A stretch of DNA of 64,000 nucleotides from Lunularia cruciata (GCA_948567375.1 OX419756.1:71030552-71094551); one strand, 5' to 3'; numbered from the stretch's first letter, positions 42,948-54,435 are shown. Translations and numbers: made by a program. The notes: generated by a model not told the origin, from the letters alone.

Positions 42948-43449
42948 TCTAATCCAACAAGAGCTCGGTACACAGATCATTTAAGCACGCCATTCACATG
43001 GACCGGACTGAGCTCCTAAGATGAAGTTTTCCCTTGGCGCTGGCCACAACTCATACCACACATCTGCTTCCAAGAATCATCATTCATAGAAATTTCAAAC
43101 AGTGGAACTCACAAGCTTAGACAAGCTGAGCAATTCTAGTCTAGACAATGCTTGCCCTAAAATTGCAATGGATCACCAAATCAGCCGGAGCACTTCGCAC
43201 ACACTTTGTTTGATAGCGTTCAAAGAAACTCACCCTCCAAATTCCTCTGTTTTCCTATGCCTTGATTTGTAGTCCAAGGTCACTCCATTCAGCCATGGCT
43301 GCCAACTTGCAATGTCCTTCCCAGCTTCAGATGGACTAACACACTTTGGAATTACTCTTGGCCGTTTCTCCTCTTCAAGCCCTTTTTATTCATCTTGAAG
43401 CACATTCATTCCTCTCAAAGCTCTGTCCCTGAAGCGTTGCCCAGCCAGA

Positions 43450-43985
43450 ATTCTCCAATTTGCACTTTTGTTCTTCTGTTCAAAAGCCACAACTCAAAGT
43501 TTGCACTATCTTCTCTCGCACTTCTCAGGTCGGCACTCAGTCTCTAAAGCACTGTTCAACAAGAACTCTACAACTTGCACCTTCTCTCTTCTGTTCAAGA
43601 GCCACAACTCACAATTTGCACTCTCTTCTCTATCACCTCTTAGGTCTGCACTCAGTCCCTAAAGCACTGTTCAAGCAAAACTCTACAACTTGCACCTTCT
43701 CTCTTCTGTTCAGGAGCCACAACTCAAAATTTGCACTCTCTTCTCTCTCACTTCTTAGGTCTGCACTCAGTCCCTAAAGCACTGTTCAGGCAAAACTCTA
43801 CAACTTGCACCTTCTCTCTTTTGTTCAGGAGCCACAACTCAAAATTTGCACTCTCTTCTCTCTCACTTCTCAAGTTTGCAATCAGTCCCTAAAGCACTAT
43901 TCAGGCAGAACTCTACAACTTGCACTTTCTCTCTTCTATTTAGGAGCCACAACTCAAAATTTGCATTCTCTTCTCTCTCACTGTT
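43450..43985. repeat. 115-bp tandem array, about 4.5 copies
   Basis: The phrase gccacaactca recurs at exactly 115-bp spacing (43486, 43601, 43716, 43831, 43946). Units also share ctaaagcactgttca and caacttgcacctt. No coding meaning is apparent, because spurious ORFs run through it in more than one frame. Confidence 0.92.
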
Positions 43986-43989
43986 CTGT

Positions 43990-44830
43990 TACTCTCTAGA
44001 GATCCTTTGAAGCATCCTCCAGCTCTCTTGGTCACTCAAGCTTTCCTAAATTTTTTTCCCCTATTCCTGCAACAGCCAAGACTCAACTCCCAAAACTTTT
44101 CCTCCTCTTCCTTGGTCTGTCACAGCCCAAAGGTCTCAAAGCATCTCTCCCATTCCTCCTCCTCTGTCCTATCACAACCCTAAGATATCATTCAAAGCAT
44201 TTTCTAGGTGCTCTTGGTCACTCAAAGCCCTTCCTAACTGATTTTCTTCCTTGTCACTCCCACTGAGCTCTCTTGGTCACTTGAGGCATCTTCCTTACTG
44301 ATTTTCCTCCTTGTCACTCCCATAGAGGTCCTTGTCTACTTGAAGCATCTTCCTTAAACCCCACTGGCCTTGTCACTCCCCAAAGATCCTTTGAAGCATC
44401 CCCCATCTCTCTTGGTCACTCAAGTTTTCCTAAAATGTTTTCCCCTGTTCCTGCAATAGCCAAGACTCAACTCCTGAAATTTCTCCTCCTCTTCCCTTGG
44501 TCTGTCACAGCCCAAAGGTCTCAAATCATCTCTCCCTTTCCTCCTCCCGTGTCCTGTCATAGCCCTAAGATATCCTTCAAAGCATTCTCTAGGTGCTCTT
44601 GGTCACTTGAAGCCCTTCCTAACTGATTTTCTTCCCTGTCACTCCCATTGAGCTCTCTCTTGGTCACTCAAGCTTTCCTAAAATGTTTTCCCTTGTTCCT
44701 GCAACAGCCAAGTCTCAACTCCCAAAATTTATCCTCCTCTTCCCCTGGTCTGTCACAGCCCAAAGGTCTTGAAGCATCTCTCCCTTTCCTCCTCCCCTAT
44801 CCTGTCACTCCAAGTTCTATCTGGAAAGCA
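43990..44830. repeat. Higher-order tandem repeats (about 390 bp and shorter)
   Basis: gatcctttgaagcatc recurs at about 44000 and 44389, and ctctcttggtcactcaagct.tcctaaa recurs at about 44020, 44412 and 44653, with intervening 'cctaactgattttcttcc' blocks. The array is adjacent to the 115-bp array and in the same insertion. Confidence 0.8.
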
Positions 44831-45139
44831 TTCTCTTCAGCCTTCTTTTCCCACTAAATTCTTTTTGCTCCTTCAGCAAGGAAAATGCTCTTCGCTCCAA
44901 TAACATAAAAAACCTGAGCTCATGTAACCTAACATTATTTCTCAGCTCCAACCACCCAAACACAGTACTCAAGCTAATAACACCACAACCTTTTTCTGAC
45001 TTTACCATAACATAGTAAATATCTCCCGCGGCAAGGTTGCAACAAACCAACTCCTGAAACATCTTGAACATGACCCCTGAAACAACTTCTAAACTTGCAC
45101 ATCAAACCTCAAGGTTACGCATGTGCTATTTTCCCGACA

Positions 45140-46620
45140 ATAGCGTGTCCGCACCATTGTTGTGGGACATGGAAAAGATTTATTGGGCCTCCAAAGGTCC
45201 TAGGCATTACTCTAGTATAGTGGATTTGGATGACTTCATCTAGGAATTTGATAATTGGTGTGATCTGTAGTAGATGCAGAACTCAACTTTGTTCACACCT
45301 TTCATGGCATGGAAGGGATTATTTTAGTGCATGAAGGGTACTCCGATGGATGACTACCATGAGTTTAGGAGAGCTCATTTGGAGGAGATTGAGTTATGGA
45401 GATAGTATTGGTCTCTGAACTATGTCTCCATCACTTCAAGCTTGGTTTCTAGGATAAGATTGGCTGTACCCATGAGTTCTAGCTCAAGTAGCATTGGTGG
45501 AGCTAATGGAGGTGCACTAGCTGAGATAGTGCTACTACAAGTAGAGGTTCCACTTCAAGAGGTGATGTAGTACTGGGGTTTAACTCCATGGTGGAATTCT
45601 TCTAGTGTTTGAGGCAAAACTACTAGGGAGTGTGGACTGACAAGTTGAGGAGCTTGTAGGAGTTCCAATGGAAGGCTGGAGAGAGCCTATACAAGGCATA
45701 CACTCGCATGAGATGGCTGATCAGTTCCACTTAGGGAGTTATTGAGGCCCAAGCAATCTAGTTTTGGTATGGTATATTGGACAAGGAGTTGTGATGTAGA
45801 GTTTGTGATGCTATGTTGTTATAGGCTACTTCACTCACTTAGGCAATGGTCTTTGGTTTGGTTGAGCATATTGAGCTGAACATGGTGGAGGAGAGAGTGT
45901 GACATTTGGATTTGGTAGGGAGACCTCATCCAAAACTATGACTTCTTCTAGAGTGCAGTAGAGTGCACCACGCCTAGTTGATTTTTGAGGACAAGGTGGA
46001 CAACCCAGATCCTATGGAGCAAGTGGAGAGCCTAGTGGAGCTAGACCTTTACCTTCATTTTTGGGTCAACAACAACCCATGAGTGGTGGTGTTGCTTGTT
46101 GGACTTGTGGTGGACCTCACCATATGAGAGAGTGTACTCAGAGCAACGGACCTGATACCTCTAGTGCATCACAACCAACATAGAGACAATGTGAGCATTG
46201 TCACAGAGATGGTCACATAATGATCAATGCTTTGACCTACACCTAGAGTTATGGAGTGGTAAGGCTGCTATGGTAAGTAGTAGAGGAGCTCTAGCTCATG
46301 GAGGACAAGGTGGTAGAGGTGGTGGTAGAGGATCTACACCTAGTAGGGATGCAATACCTACTCTTACTTTTGATATAACTATGGCTACTCAGATTGAGCA
46401 GTTGGAGCAAAAATTGGCTAATATGGCCATTGCTGAGAGGAGATCAGATTTGGGTGTTGAGGCTTCTACCTCATGTGTTGGTGATAGGGATGATTTGCAC
46501 TTCATCTGTGGAGAGGCACAAGTGGATGCATTTGCAGTAGTGACTAGGAGTGCAATACATGCTCCAAAGCCTAGATGAGCATCAATGGAGTTGGACCCAT
46601 AGAGTGGAGAGGTTAGGAGA
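45140..46620 (+). pseudogene. Copy D gag, second part
   Basis: Continues copy D after insertion X. It reads LLWDMEKIYWASKGP, FTPFMAWKGLF, then TAG, then a segment with PMDDYHEFRRAHLEEIELW. The knuckles are readable as CWTCGGPHHMREC and a degraded CEHCHRDGH. The last open part (46198-46578) carries the RGG-like patch and coiled coil seen in A. Many stops and small indels. Confidence 0.8.
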
Positions 46621-47800
46621 CAAGTCAGACATCCCCATCTTTCATGCTCTCAGAGGCCCTATAGATGTCATCCATGGCTCCTAGACGTCCTAGTGTAGGT
46701 GTGGTAGGTGGTGATGGGGTGCATGATGGATTACCTAGTAGTCAGCCACTTGCTACTACACAGACTGAGTCTAGCATGATGTTGGGAGCGGCTCAGCTGA
46801 TTATGAGGCTATCTTTATTTTTAGCCGATGACATGTGCACATTGGAAGTTGACCCAACTCCAATGTTTAGATTAGCTGCCACACTTTGTGTGAGTAGGGA
46901 TGATGTGGTTCCTACTGCTAGAGCAAATGTGGTTAATAGTGGAGTTAACTTGGCTGAGAAGCATGGGATTTGCTCAGCAACCGGTGGTTTATGGCAGACA
47001 ACAACGGCTAGATTGGAGGAGTGCCAACTAGACCGACCTTTGAGAGAGTGTGGTTCACACCTGGTGTTGTCCTATTGGATAACCAAAGGGGGATTTTCCA
47101 TTTGGTGGGACCTTCAAGGAAGGTCTACACGCCACAAAGAGTCTTCTTAGACTCTAGTGCGCAACCCCTTATGTTGGAGAAGGCTGCAATTGTCGGTCTA
47201 AGGTTACAAAAGACCAATGTGAAGAGGTATCCATTTCAGATCCAAACATCTCTAGGAGGTGGTTTGACAAAATACATCACATGTGGAGAGCTAGTTGTTT
47301 AGATTTAGCATGGTCATCTGATTGATAGCTTGGTGGTGAGAGCTCAAGCTATTGCACCACAAGCTGAGTCATATGATGTGTTAGTTGGTGGAACAGTGTT
47401 GTACCTCATGGGTTTCAGTATTGACTATTAGGAGGAGACAAACTCCTATAGACTAGGTTGGTATTCAGGTGAAGGACGCATATGTTGCCTACTAGTACAC
47501 TTTAGTAGTGACGGTCTTGGCTCACTACAGTCTATGACCATGGCAACATCAATTTTAGCTTTTAGTAGTGTTGTTACTTGGCTTGGTGACTTATTGGGAG
47601 GGGGGGGAGGGGAGGAAATGCCCATGCAAAGGATACTCTTGTACCAAAGGAGATCACTTGGATTTGGAGTACAAGTGAGATTTTTCCATCCAACTTGGAT
47701 ATTCTATTGTGGAGTTTAGAGGAGTCATTATAGCAACATGCAGATCAGTTGGTGCAACGAGCTTGGAGTGGAGCCTTTGTACCACCAGGAGAGCAATGTG
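46621..47800 (+). pseudogene. Copy D protease and linker
   Basis: The protease site reads FLDSSAQPLMLEKAAIVGL (about 47150-47200). The Gly of D-S-G is changed to Ser, so it is dead. At the codon where A has TAG (38871) D has AAA, giving SLGGGLTKYIT. A poly-G expansion lies at about 47598-47614. The linker continues to the methyltransferase. Confidence 0.8.
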
Positions 47801-48181
47801 AGGATGAGCCTCTTGAGTCGATTACTTGACATCTTTGGATACCACACTCATTGCTTGGTAGTATCTAGTAGAGGGAGTATGTCTATTGGAATTGTTTGGT
47901 GGGATTACCACCAGACTAGGTGCAGTCCTACAGGTGGGTATACAAGTACAAAGGTACTTGTATGTGGAGAGAGATGAGACTGCTAGGTGAGTCTCTCTAC
48001 ATCATGTGGCACACTTTGGCTTATCGGTATTTTGAGTTATTACCAATGTCAACAATCAGGGGTCACCAAAAGGGCCTACCAGCAGACATTTCCTTAATGG
48101 GGGTGGATGATTTGGAGAAAGATGGGCTTGATAATTTGGTGATTTTTGGATAGCCATGTAAGAGACATACACGTGTTGGCC
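47801..48181 (+). pseudogene. Copy D methyltransferase N-terminal part
   Basis: Reads CLLELFGGITTR (motif I), QVQRYLYVERDETAR and ISLMGVDDLEKDG, then NLVIFG, a stop, and PCKRHTR (motif IV with the catalytic Pro-Cys kept). It is cut at 48181 by insertion of element Y directly after motif IV. The family's methyltransferase is thus seen in a third copy at the same site. Confidence 0.85.
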
Positions 48182-48850
48182 TGTAGCACCATTTGTGCAT
48201 GTGTGTGGTATTGTGATATTTAACTTGGTATTACAAGTACTTGAATGATATTATTTATATAGAGATAAATGATAGTTCTGCATTAGTCATGATTATTTAA
48301 AGTTAGTCATAACTAAGATAAAGGGGACCTTACTTTAGAGGAAGTGGAAAAGATGAGCACCACTATTTTTGGATTGTAGTGTGTTGACTTGGTATTATTC
48401 ATAGGTGTTTGGCTTTGAGGAAAGAGTTGAGAACTCTTGGACCTACAAGCTTTTTGTTTTGGATTCTTCTATAGTCCAAGGATAACCCATGTGAAGGAAT
48501 CCTTGACTTAGTGGTTGGGTCAAGATAAGATCACATGCTTAGTAGAATATGCCCATGTGGATGGATATTCCTTTATACTTTTTGACATTACTTGACTTTT
48601 AGCCTAGTAACTTGAGTTACTCCAATAATGAGTAACTTTGGTGCGTATCTATTTCACAAGTATATAAACAAGGGGTGAGGAAGTACTCATCATCCTTTCA
48701 TTTGTAACTATCTCTTTCTCATTGAGTTCTCTAGTGAGCAATGTCTTGAGTATTGGAGTGTTAGCCTTGAAAGAGTATGATGGAGTTGGGGTTCTTTGTC
48801 TTCTTAGTCCATGGTATGCTACCATAATAGCCATCAGAGGTTCATCCAAC
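48182..48850 (+). repeat. Probable 5' LTR of element Y
   Basis: Starts TGTAGCACC exactly where copy D breaks off. TATA box tatataaaca lies at 48661-48670. Its end is not certain. ggtatgctacca near 48825 could be the 3' terminus, followed by a weak primer-site match (atcagagg). No second LTR lies in the window. Confidence 0.5.
48661..48670 (+). promoter_or_regulatory. TATA box of element Y
   Basis: tatataaaca, about 480 bp inside the LTR. A C/T-rich start region follows at about 48690-48720. Confidence 0.5.
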
Positions 48851-50194
48851 GTGAGAAACAGGCTGGCTCACATTTATGGTTCCATTGTCGGGATCTCTCT
48901 AGAAGGCAAGATAATGTTCAGCGTACAATTCTATATTAGATAGAAGAAGGCTATGAGAGTTCACTTAGAAAGAACTTTAGGGGAGGAGAGGGCTGAACTT
49001 ATGTTAGAGAATTTGGTCCTATTTTTATACCCTATAGTTTATTATGATATCTTTGAGGTGATTTTGTACATCTTGTACACTTGAGAAGATTTGGAGAGAT
49101 TGTGTGAGGTGGATTTCAAATTTTGGAGATTAAGGTGATTTTGGGCAAAATCTCAAGTTAAGATCTAGAATTGAAATATCTAGATATGATATCTTGGGTT
49201 CTCCTTCAATTAGCACACTTGAAATTATTGTGAGAGCTGCTATGCACATTGGGCTAGAATTTTTGGAAGTTGATAGGGTAAATTGCTCCCGCAATTACAT
49301 GCTCTCAGGAAAATTGTACAGAGTTTGCCATTTCTTCAATTGTCAGCGGATTATGCTGCAAATTGAATGCATTGTATCCTACCTGTTGACACAAAAATTA
49401 GACAGAGATCATTTTTGAACAAAGAGTTATAAGTTTTTAAAATGAGAGGGGTGGTTTTCACACAAAATTTGAAATATGTGTGCTAAATAGAAAGGTGCCT
49501 AGGCCAAATGGCTTGATTAAAAGATATGAAACTTTGCAGGGAGGGACCCCTTAGAGTTATTATCAAATGTGAAAAATTTCAAGGGAATTTGACATACCAA
49601 TTGTGAGATTTGACTGACATTGTGAGGAAGGATCAATTCTGTAGAGTTTAGATTTCATGCATGAGGAGTGTGAGAGCAACAAAAAACATATTTGAGTGTT
49701 TAGACTCATCTTGGGAACATGGAGTGTCACCAAGAGTGAAAATTGAGGCTATGCAAGGTCCCCAAGGGTTTGAGAGGATTGTAATGGTGGATTTGAGGAG
49801 AAGAGAGTTTAGAATGGAATTTGAAGAGAGTGTTGAGAGGATCCAAAAACCTAAACCACTTGGAGGAAAGAGTGAGTCTAAGTGCTTTTTATGTAGAGAG
49901 AAGTGACATAAAAGCAAGTTCGTGTCCATTGACTTTTGAAAGCAAGAGATTGAGAGAAAGGAGAGGCTTACTTGACTTGGGTTTGCATGTTGGACCTTCT
50001 TCACCAAGATTGGGAAGGAGAAGATCTAAGACCAAGGAGATGTGTGAGGTTTGTGGAGTGGAAGGACTTCCAAAAGGACATGAGTGTAGTGGAGTAAAAG
50101 CACTTTTGGAGACTTTGGTGAAAGATCTTGGAGAGTCTTAGTACAGCTACATAAATACTACCATCTTCATCAACTAGTTCTCAAGATTAGTGAA
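48851..50194 (+). pseudogene. Element Y gag-like fragment
   Basis: At 49660-49906 an open stretch ends GGKSESKCFLCREK, followed by a stop and HKSK. After a frameshift it reads SCPLTFESKRL, which together approximates a CCHC knuckle. Near 50040-50100 it continues CEVCGVEGLPKGHEC. This resembles the C-terminal part of a gypsy gag with broken knuckles. The first ~800 bp are unassigned leader. Element E interrupts it at 50195. Confidence 0.45.
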
Positions 50195-52153
50195 TGTGAC
50201 AACCCGCCAAATATCACTTTTACGGTAATTGGGTAAGTAAAGTTTGTTCCCGCAGAGATATGAGTCAGAATTGGTCAAATACAAAGCAAAGTAACAATTT
50301 CAGTTCTTCTTGGTTGTGTCTTTAATCTCTCAAGTAGAAACCACACCCAGAAGAGAGTAACAAGCACTGACTCGGAGTCTTGTCACAAATTAACACTTCT
50401 TAATCACAACTCCATCAAATATTTCCAAACAATCTTGATTGTGATGATTCAGGCTCTCCCAAAAACAACACTTCACTGAAAAATGACTTTGCCTCAGAAT
50501 TGTGTTCCACCCCTCCATTGAAGGCACAACTTCCTCGATCAAAATTGCTTCACATCAACTTTGTACTGTACTCACAAATGCAAAATACTATCAACACTAC
50601 AATTCCTCTCAGATTTGTCAAGGCATTGCTCCGATTGCACTTCACTCAGGATCAAACACACAGAATGAAGATCAAGGCCGTGGAATCCAACATCCAACAA
50701 GAGCTCTGACTTGCACTTTGAATTTCTCCAAACACTCACAAACACAATCACAAAGTTGATACTCGGAATCAAGCTCAAGCGACGAGCACTGCTTCACAAC
50801 ACTTCGCTTTATTTATTCTCAAAAATAATGAGCACTAAACAACATTTTCCTACGAATGCCACTCTTAAATAGTGAAGCAATTGACAATTCTAACAACTAT
50901 ATTGTTCTACCACAACTGTTCTAACCTGTAGATCCGAAATGACAATGCACCTCTTCATATCTGCCCCTTCAAATCTCAAATTGGTTATTAATCCGATCCG
51001 ATGTCTACTTCGTCCTCGGCTTTCAAACCCAAACCCAAAGTAATCTTACTTCCTACTACTCTAACCTCGGGTTTTAGATCTTCTACTTTTTCTACCAATT
51101 CCAACAATTCTCTTTCCTGATCTGAAATTTCACTAGTGGGTAATCTATCTAACTCCTTATCTCCTGACCCACTCTTCTCTAATGTCTCTGATGGCAACTC
51201 CGAAGACATTTGGACTCCTATGTTATCTACTTCGGGTTTTGCTTTAACATCTTTCCGAAGTATTTCTAGCTCTATCTTCACTAAGTCTAATCTAATGGAA
51301 ATGTTATCCTCTACTTCCAACACCTTCCTATCTACACGAGTTCTTAATTTTATTAACAAGGTATTCATCTCCGTGTCCTTCGCTTGTCTTCGCCTCGTCT
51401 CCTGCACCAACAACTTCAACTTGTGCAGACGTGCTTCTTCAATTCGAATGCAGGCTTCTGTACTTAACATCGCGTTCACTCTGAGGACTATCTCCTTCAA
51501 TGGCTCCAATCTTGTCTTCCTCTCTCATTCCCAATCTGCAAGCCATTCCTCTCTGTACATCGCCAACTCTTCCTCAAACTCGGCTTTCACCGCTTCCTTC
51601 TCTTTCTCCTTCTGTTCAACCTTCTCTTGATTTCACTCTCATGACTTCTCCCTTGCGCACTAACACGAGCCCAACTCCATTTCCCTTTCCCCGATCACCT
51701 ACAAGACGACTCCTCAACGGCAAAGGAAAATTGCTTGACATTTTGTCGTTGCAGTTTTGATTTTTATAGAGTTGCACTTCTTTGTCTTCCGTCACTTTGA
51801 GTTTCTACCAAGAAATCACACCTCCGGCATGCACCTGTCACTGTCAATCAACCTTCGCGCGTATGAGCCGCCAGTTTTGAAATGGCCCCTTCTTGAATTT
51901 CTTGCCCCGACGAAAGGTTGTTAGACTGTCTTTGCCTCGGGTTGAGCTCCCCCTGATCCGAAGATAATTTACTTTGTATTATATGCTGACAGGGCATTTC
52001 CGAGTACTTCGCCTTATGACCCGAAGTCACTTTACTTTGGGTTTCAACCCGAAGACTCTTTTCTTTGCCTTCTTTGGCCATACAGGCGCAATCTGACTTC
52101 TCTTTACACTTCTTCTCCTTTATTCTGAGAAAAACAAAAATGTGGGCACCACA
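50195..52153 (-). repeat. 3' LTR of element E (1,959 bp)
   Basis: On the plus strand it starts tgtgacaac and ends gcaccaca. Inside, the LTR ORF seen in the 5' copy is truncated at its start by two C-to-T changes (Arg to Trp, and CGA to TGA), leaving about 173 codons (50988-51509). Confidence 0.92.
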
Positions 52154-52168
52154 TACCCCCTCCCTCAA
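52154..52168 (-). other. Polypurine tract of element E
   Basis: The minus strand reads tttgagggagggggta directly before the LTR. The integrase frame stops within it (52165). Confidence 0.85.
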
Positions 52169-53316
52169 ATGTGAGCGTCCCCGCAAACATAGATCTCGGG
52201 TGCTTTAGAAACTTCTGAGTCTATGGTCAAATATCTCCGAATTCTCCACCCATTTACTCGAGTGGCAAAAGGATTACCTTCCAAGTTGACAAGCTGCATG
52301 GATCCATTTTCATAAAGATGGAGAACTCGATAGGGATCCATCCATCTCAAATGCAACTTGCTTGGAAAAAATATTCGGCGATTGTCATATAACAAAACCA
52401 AATCCCCTTCTCGTATAGTCACAGGCTTGATTCTCTTATCGTGCCTGACTTTTCTCTGTGCTTGTACTTCTTTTGTGGTTTGCATTGCATTGTCTCTTTT
52501 CTCTTCTAACGACATTAGTTGATGAATCTGAAGATCCTGACTTTCTTCTTCCGACATTTGTTCTTCGTACAGAACCCGATATGTTGGAACTTCAAATTCA
52601 ACTAGCAGTATGGGATGCAAGCCATATGTCAAGAAGTATGGAGTTTGTTTGGTTGTTATCTTTTTTGTCGTTCGATATGCCCACAACGCGGCTGGTAATT
52701 TTGTATCCCAGTCATAGGCATAATTGACAATCACCTTATTCAAATTTTTACAAAGTAACCCATTCGCCCTTTCTGTTAAGCCATTTGCTTTTGGGTTGTA
52801 AGGAGTCATCTTCCAATGTTTAATCTGAAAGTACTTGGTTAACGCCTCCATTACTGAGTTCAAAAAATGTGTGCCTTGGTCACTGACCAATTCCAGAGGA
52901 CATCCATATCGGGAGATGATGTTTTGAAAGAAAAATTCCGCCACCGTTTCAGCATCATCTTTGCGAGTTGCTTCCGCTTCGACCATCTTGGTAGCATAGT
53001 CTGTGCAGACCAAAATGTAGCGCTTTCTTGTGACTCGGGTCACTGGTTGAATGGGACCCACAAAATCAATCCCCCATTTCTCAAATGGGGCCAAAGGCAA
53101 AATTGGTCTCAAAGGCCATTGGGAAGTAGCCGTTGGCTTCCCCGTTCTCTGACAAGCATCACAGCTTTGGATATGAGCATGTACATCTTTGTACATTGTA
53201 GGCCACCAATACCCTGCCAAAAGAATTTTCTTTACAGTATTCTTCAGAGCATAGTGTCCTTCCGATGCCTTGGAGTGTAAAGATTCAATTACTCCTCCTA
53301 CTTCGTATGACTCCAA
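52165..53316 (-). CDS. Integrase (element E)
   Basis: 383 open codons. The zinc domain begins upstream (SEGHYALKNTVKKILLAGYW, then CDACQRTGK). The core has GIDFVGPIQP (Asp 1), LVSDQGTHFLN (Asp 2) and NGLTERANGLL (Glu), so the catalytic triad is complete. The C-terminal region (REGDLVLLYDNRR...PSKLHLRWMDPYRV) is a GPY/F-type module without a chromodomain. It is in frame with RT-RNase H but for one TGA at 53320. Best preserved gene of E. Confidence 0.9.
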   Translation of the reverse strand: MESYEVGGVIESLHSKASEGHYALKNTVKKILLAGYWWPTMYKDVHAHIQSCDACQRTGKPTATSQWPLRPILPLAPFEKWGIDFVGPIQPVTRVTRKRYILVCTDYATKMVEAEATRKDDAETVAEFFFQNIISRYGCPLELVSDQGTHFLNSVMEALTKYFQIKHWKMTPYNPKANGLTERANGLLCKNLNKVIVNYAYDWDTKLPAALWAYRTTKKITTKQTPYFLTYGLHPILLVEFEVPTYRVLYEEQMSEEESQDLQIHQLMSLEEKRDNAMQTTKEVQAQRKVRHDKRIKPVTIREGDLVLLYDNRRIFFPSKLHLRWMDPYRVLHLYENGSMQLVNLEGNPFATRVNGWRIRRYLTIDSEVSKAPEIYVCGDAHI

Positions 53317-53319
53317 GCA

Positions 53320-54435
53320 TCACCGAAGTACTTTGTCTTTGCCCATCTTAAATAAAATGTTGTGTTTAAGTTGGTACGGCCCCATTTTCCTGAGAAAGAC
53401 TGCCCGCTGTTCCGGGTCCATCCCCTCAGGACACTGGAGAGTATTCAGATAATTATATTCAGCTGCATACCTCGTACTTTGCATTGCTGATAAGTGATAC
53501 AACTCTTCGTCAGGGAACAGATCGCCAATTTCCCACTCCTGGTCTTGAGTTTCTACCTTGGACAGGAAGTCCGCATTTGAATGCAAAGCTCCCTTCCTTA
53601 CTTGTACAATATACTTGAACTCTTGTAATAACAAGATCCATCTTGTAATTCGTCCCGATAAATCTGCCTTCTTGACCAAATGTTGCAATGCGTAATGGTC
53701 AACATAGAAGACAAACTCATACCCCAACAAATAATGATGAAATTTCTTGCAGGCATACACCATTCTGAGTGCTTCTCTTTCAGTCATTGAATAGTTCTTT
53801 TCAAAGACTGAAAGTTGTCGGCTGGCATAATACACCGGGTAATCCTTCTTCTTCTCGTCCTTCTGACTTAAGACGACTCCGATGGCCATGGACAAAGTGT
53901 CCACATATACATGAAAAGGGACATCCCAATTTGGGGCCCTCATAACTGGTGCTTCAACCAGTTTCTTCTTCAACACTTGGAAAGCTTCTTCTTGACTTGC
54001 TTCCCACAGATAGTCTTTGGATTTCTTCAGAAGCTTTGCGAGTGGTGCAACAAGCACTGCATAGTTTGACACAAAGCGTCTGTAATATCTGACATGTCCC
54101 AAGAAGGCTCTCAGCTCCCGGATGTTCTTCGGGGATTCCAAAGCTGCGATTATCTTAACCTTCTCAACATCGACTTCAATACCTTGGCTTGACACCCGAT
54201 GCCCCAGAAGAATTCCCTCCTTCATTGTGAAGAAGCATTTCTCCGGGTGTAATGACAAGCCGGCAAAACAACACTGTTCAAACGTTTGGCGAAGGTAATT
54301 TAAATGTACATCTCTTTGCCCAAACACACAAAAGTCATCAATAAAAACTTCCACAAATTTGCGCAAGAAATCTTTGAAGATTGAATTCATCATCCGCTGG
54401 AAAGTAGCGGGAGCATTACACAACCCAAAGGGCAT
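53320..54435 (-). CDS. Reverse transcriptase catalytic half and RNase H (element E)
   Basis: 371 open codons beginning at MPFGLCNAPATFQRMMNSIF. The catalytic box is VFIDDFCVFG (YxDD as FIDD), then LRAFLGHVRYYRRF. RNase H has FHVYVDTLSMAIGVVLSQ (the second Asp of the first block is not conserved), YSMTEREALRMVYACKKFHHYL and HSNADFLSK. Upstream, about 220 bp (54436-54656) with a frameshift and two stops hold the first RT blocks (KIRVCQDF, HHPLPFTDTIL). Confidence 0.9.
   Translation of the reverse strand: MPFGLCNAPATFQRMMNSIFKDFLRKFVEVFIDDFCVFGQRDVHLNYLRQTFEQCCFAGLSLHPEKCFFTMKEGILLGHRVSSQGIEVDVEKVKIIAALESPKNIRELRAFLGHVRYYRRFVSNYAVLVAPLAKLLKKSKDYLWEASQEEAFQVLKKKLVEAPVMRAPNWDVPFHVYVDTLSMAIGVVLSQKDEKKKDYPVYYASRQLSVFEKNYSMTEREALRMVYACKKFHHYLLGYEFVFYVDHYALQHLVKKADLSGRITRWILLLQEFKYIVQVRKGALHSNADFLSKVETQDQEWEIGDLFPDEELYHLSAMQSTRYAAEYNYLNTLQCPEGMDPEQRAVFLRKMGPYQLKHNILFKMGKDKVLR

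Larger units (their letters stand above)
42948..45139. mobile_element. Right part of insertion X
   Basis: 2.19 kb ending CCCGACA exactly where copy D's gag resumes. C/T-rich on the plus strand with long tandem repeats and no recognisable gene. ORFs here are by-products of the repeats. Together with 32845-33205 it may be a solo LTR of about 2.55 kb of an Athila/Tat-like element, compared with the 1.96-kb LTRs of E. Confidence 0.5.

Noticed and set aside
33201-42952. Target duplication of element A (atcta / tctaa)
   Set aside because: Matches only with an offset. Too weak to assert given the rearranged 3' end.
43450-43985. CRISPR-like array
   Set aside because: Contiguous 115-bp repeats without unique spacers, in a plant genome. 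It is an ordinary tandem array.
51136-51630. Plus-strand ORF of 164 codons in the E LTR
   Set aside because: It is the antisense shadow of the coiled-coil LTR ORF on the minus strand, which is the strand of the element.
52458-53280. Plus-strand ORFs over the E integrase
   Set aside because: Shadows of the 383-codon integrase on the minus strand.
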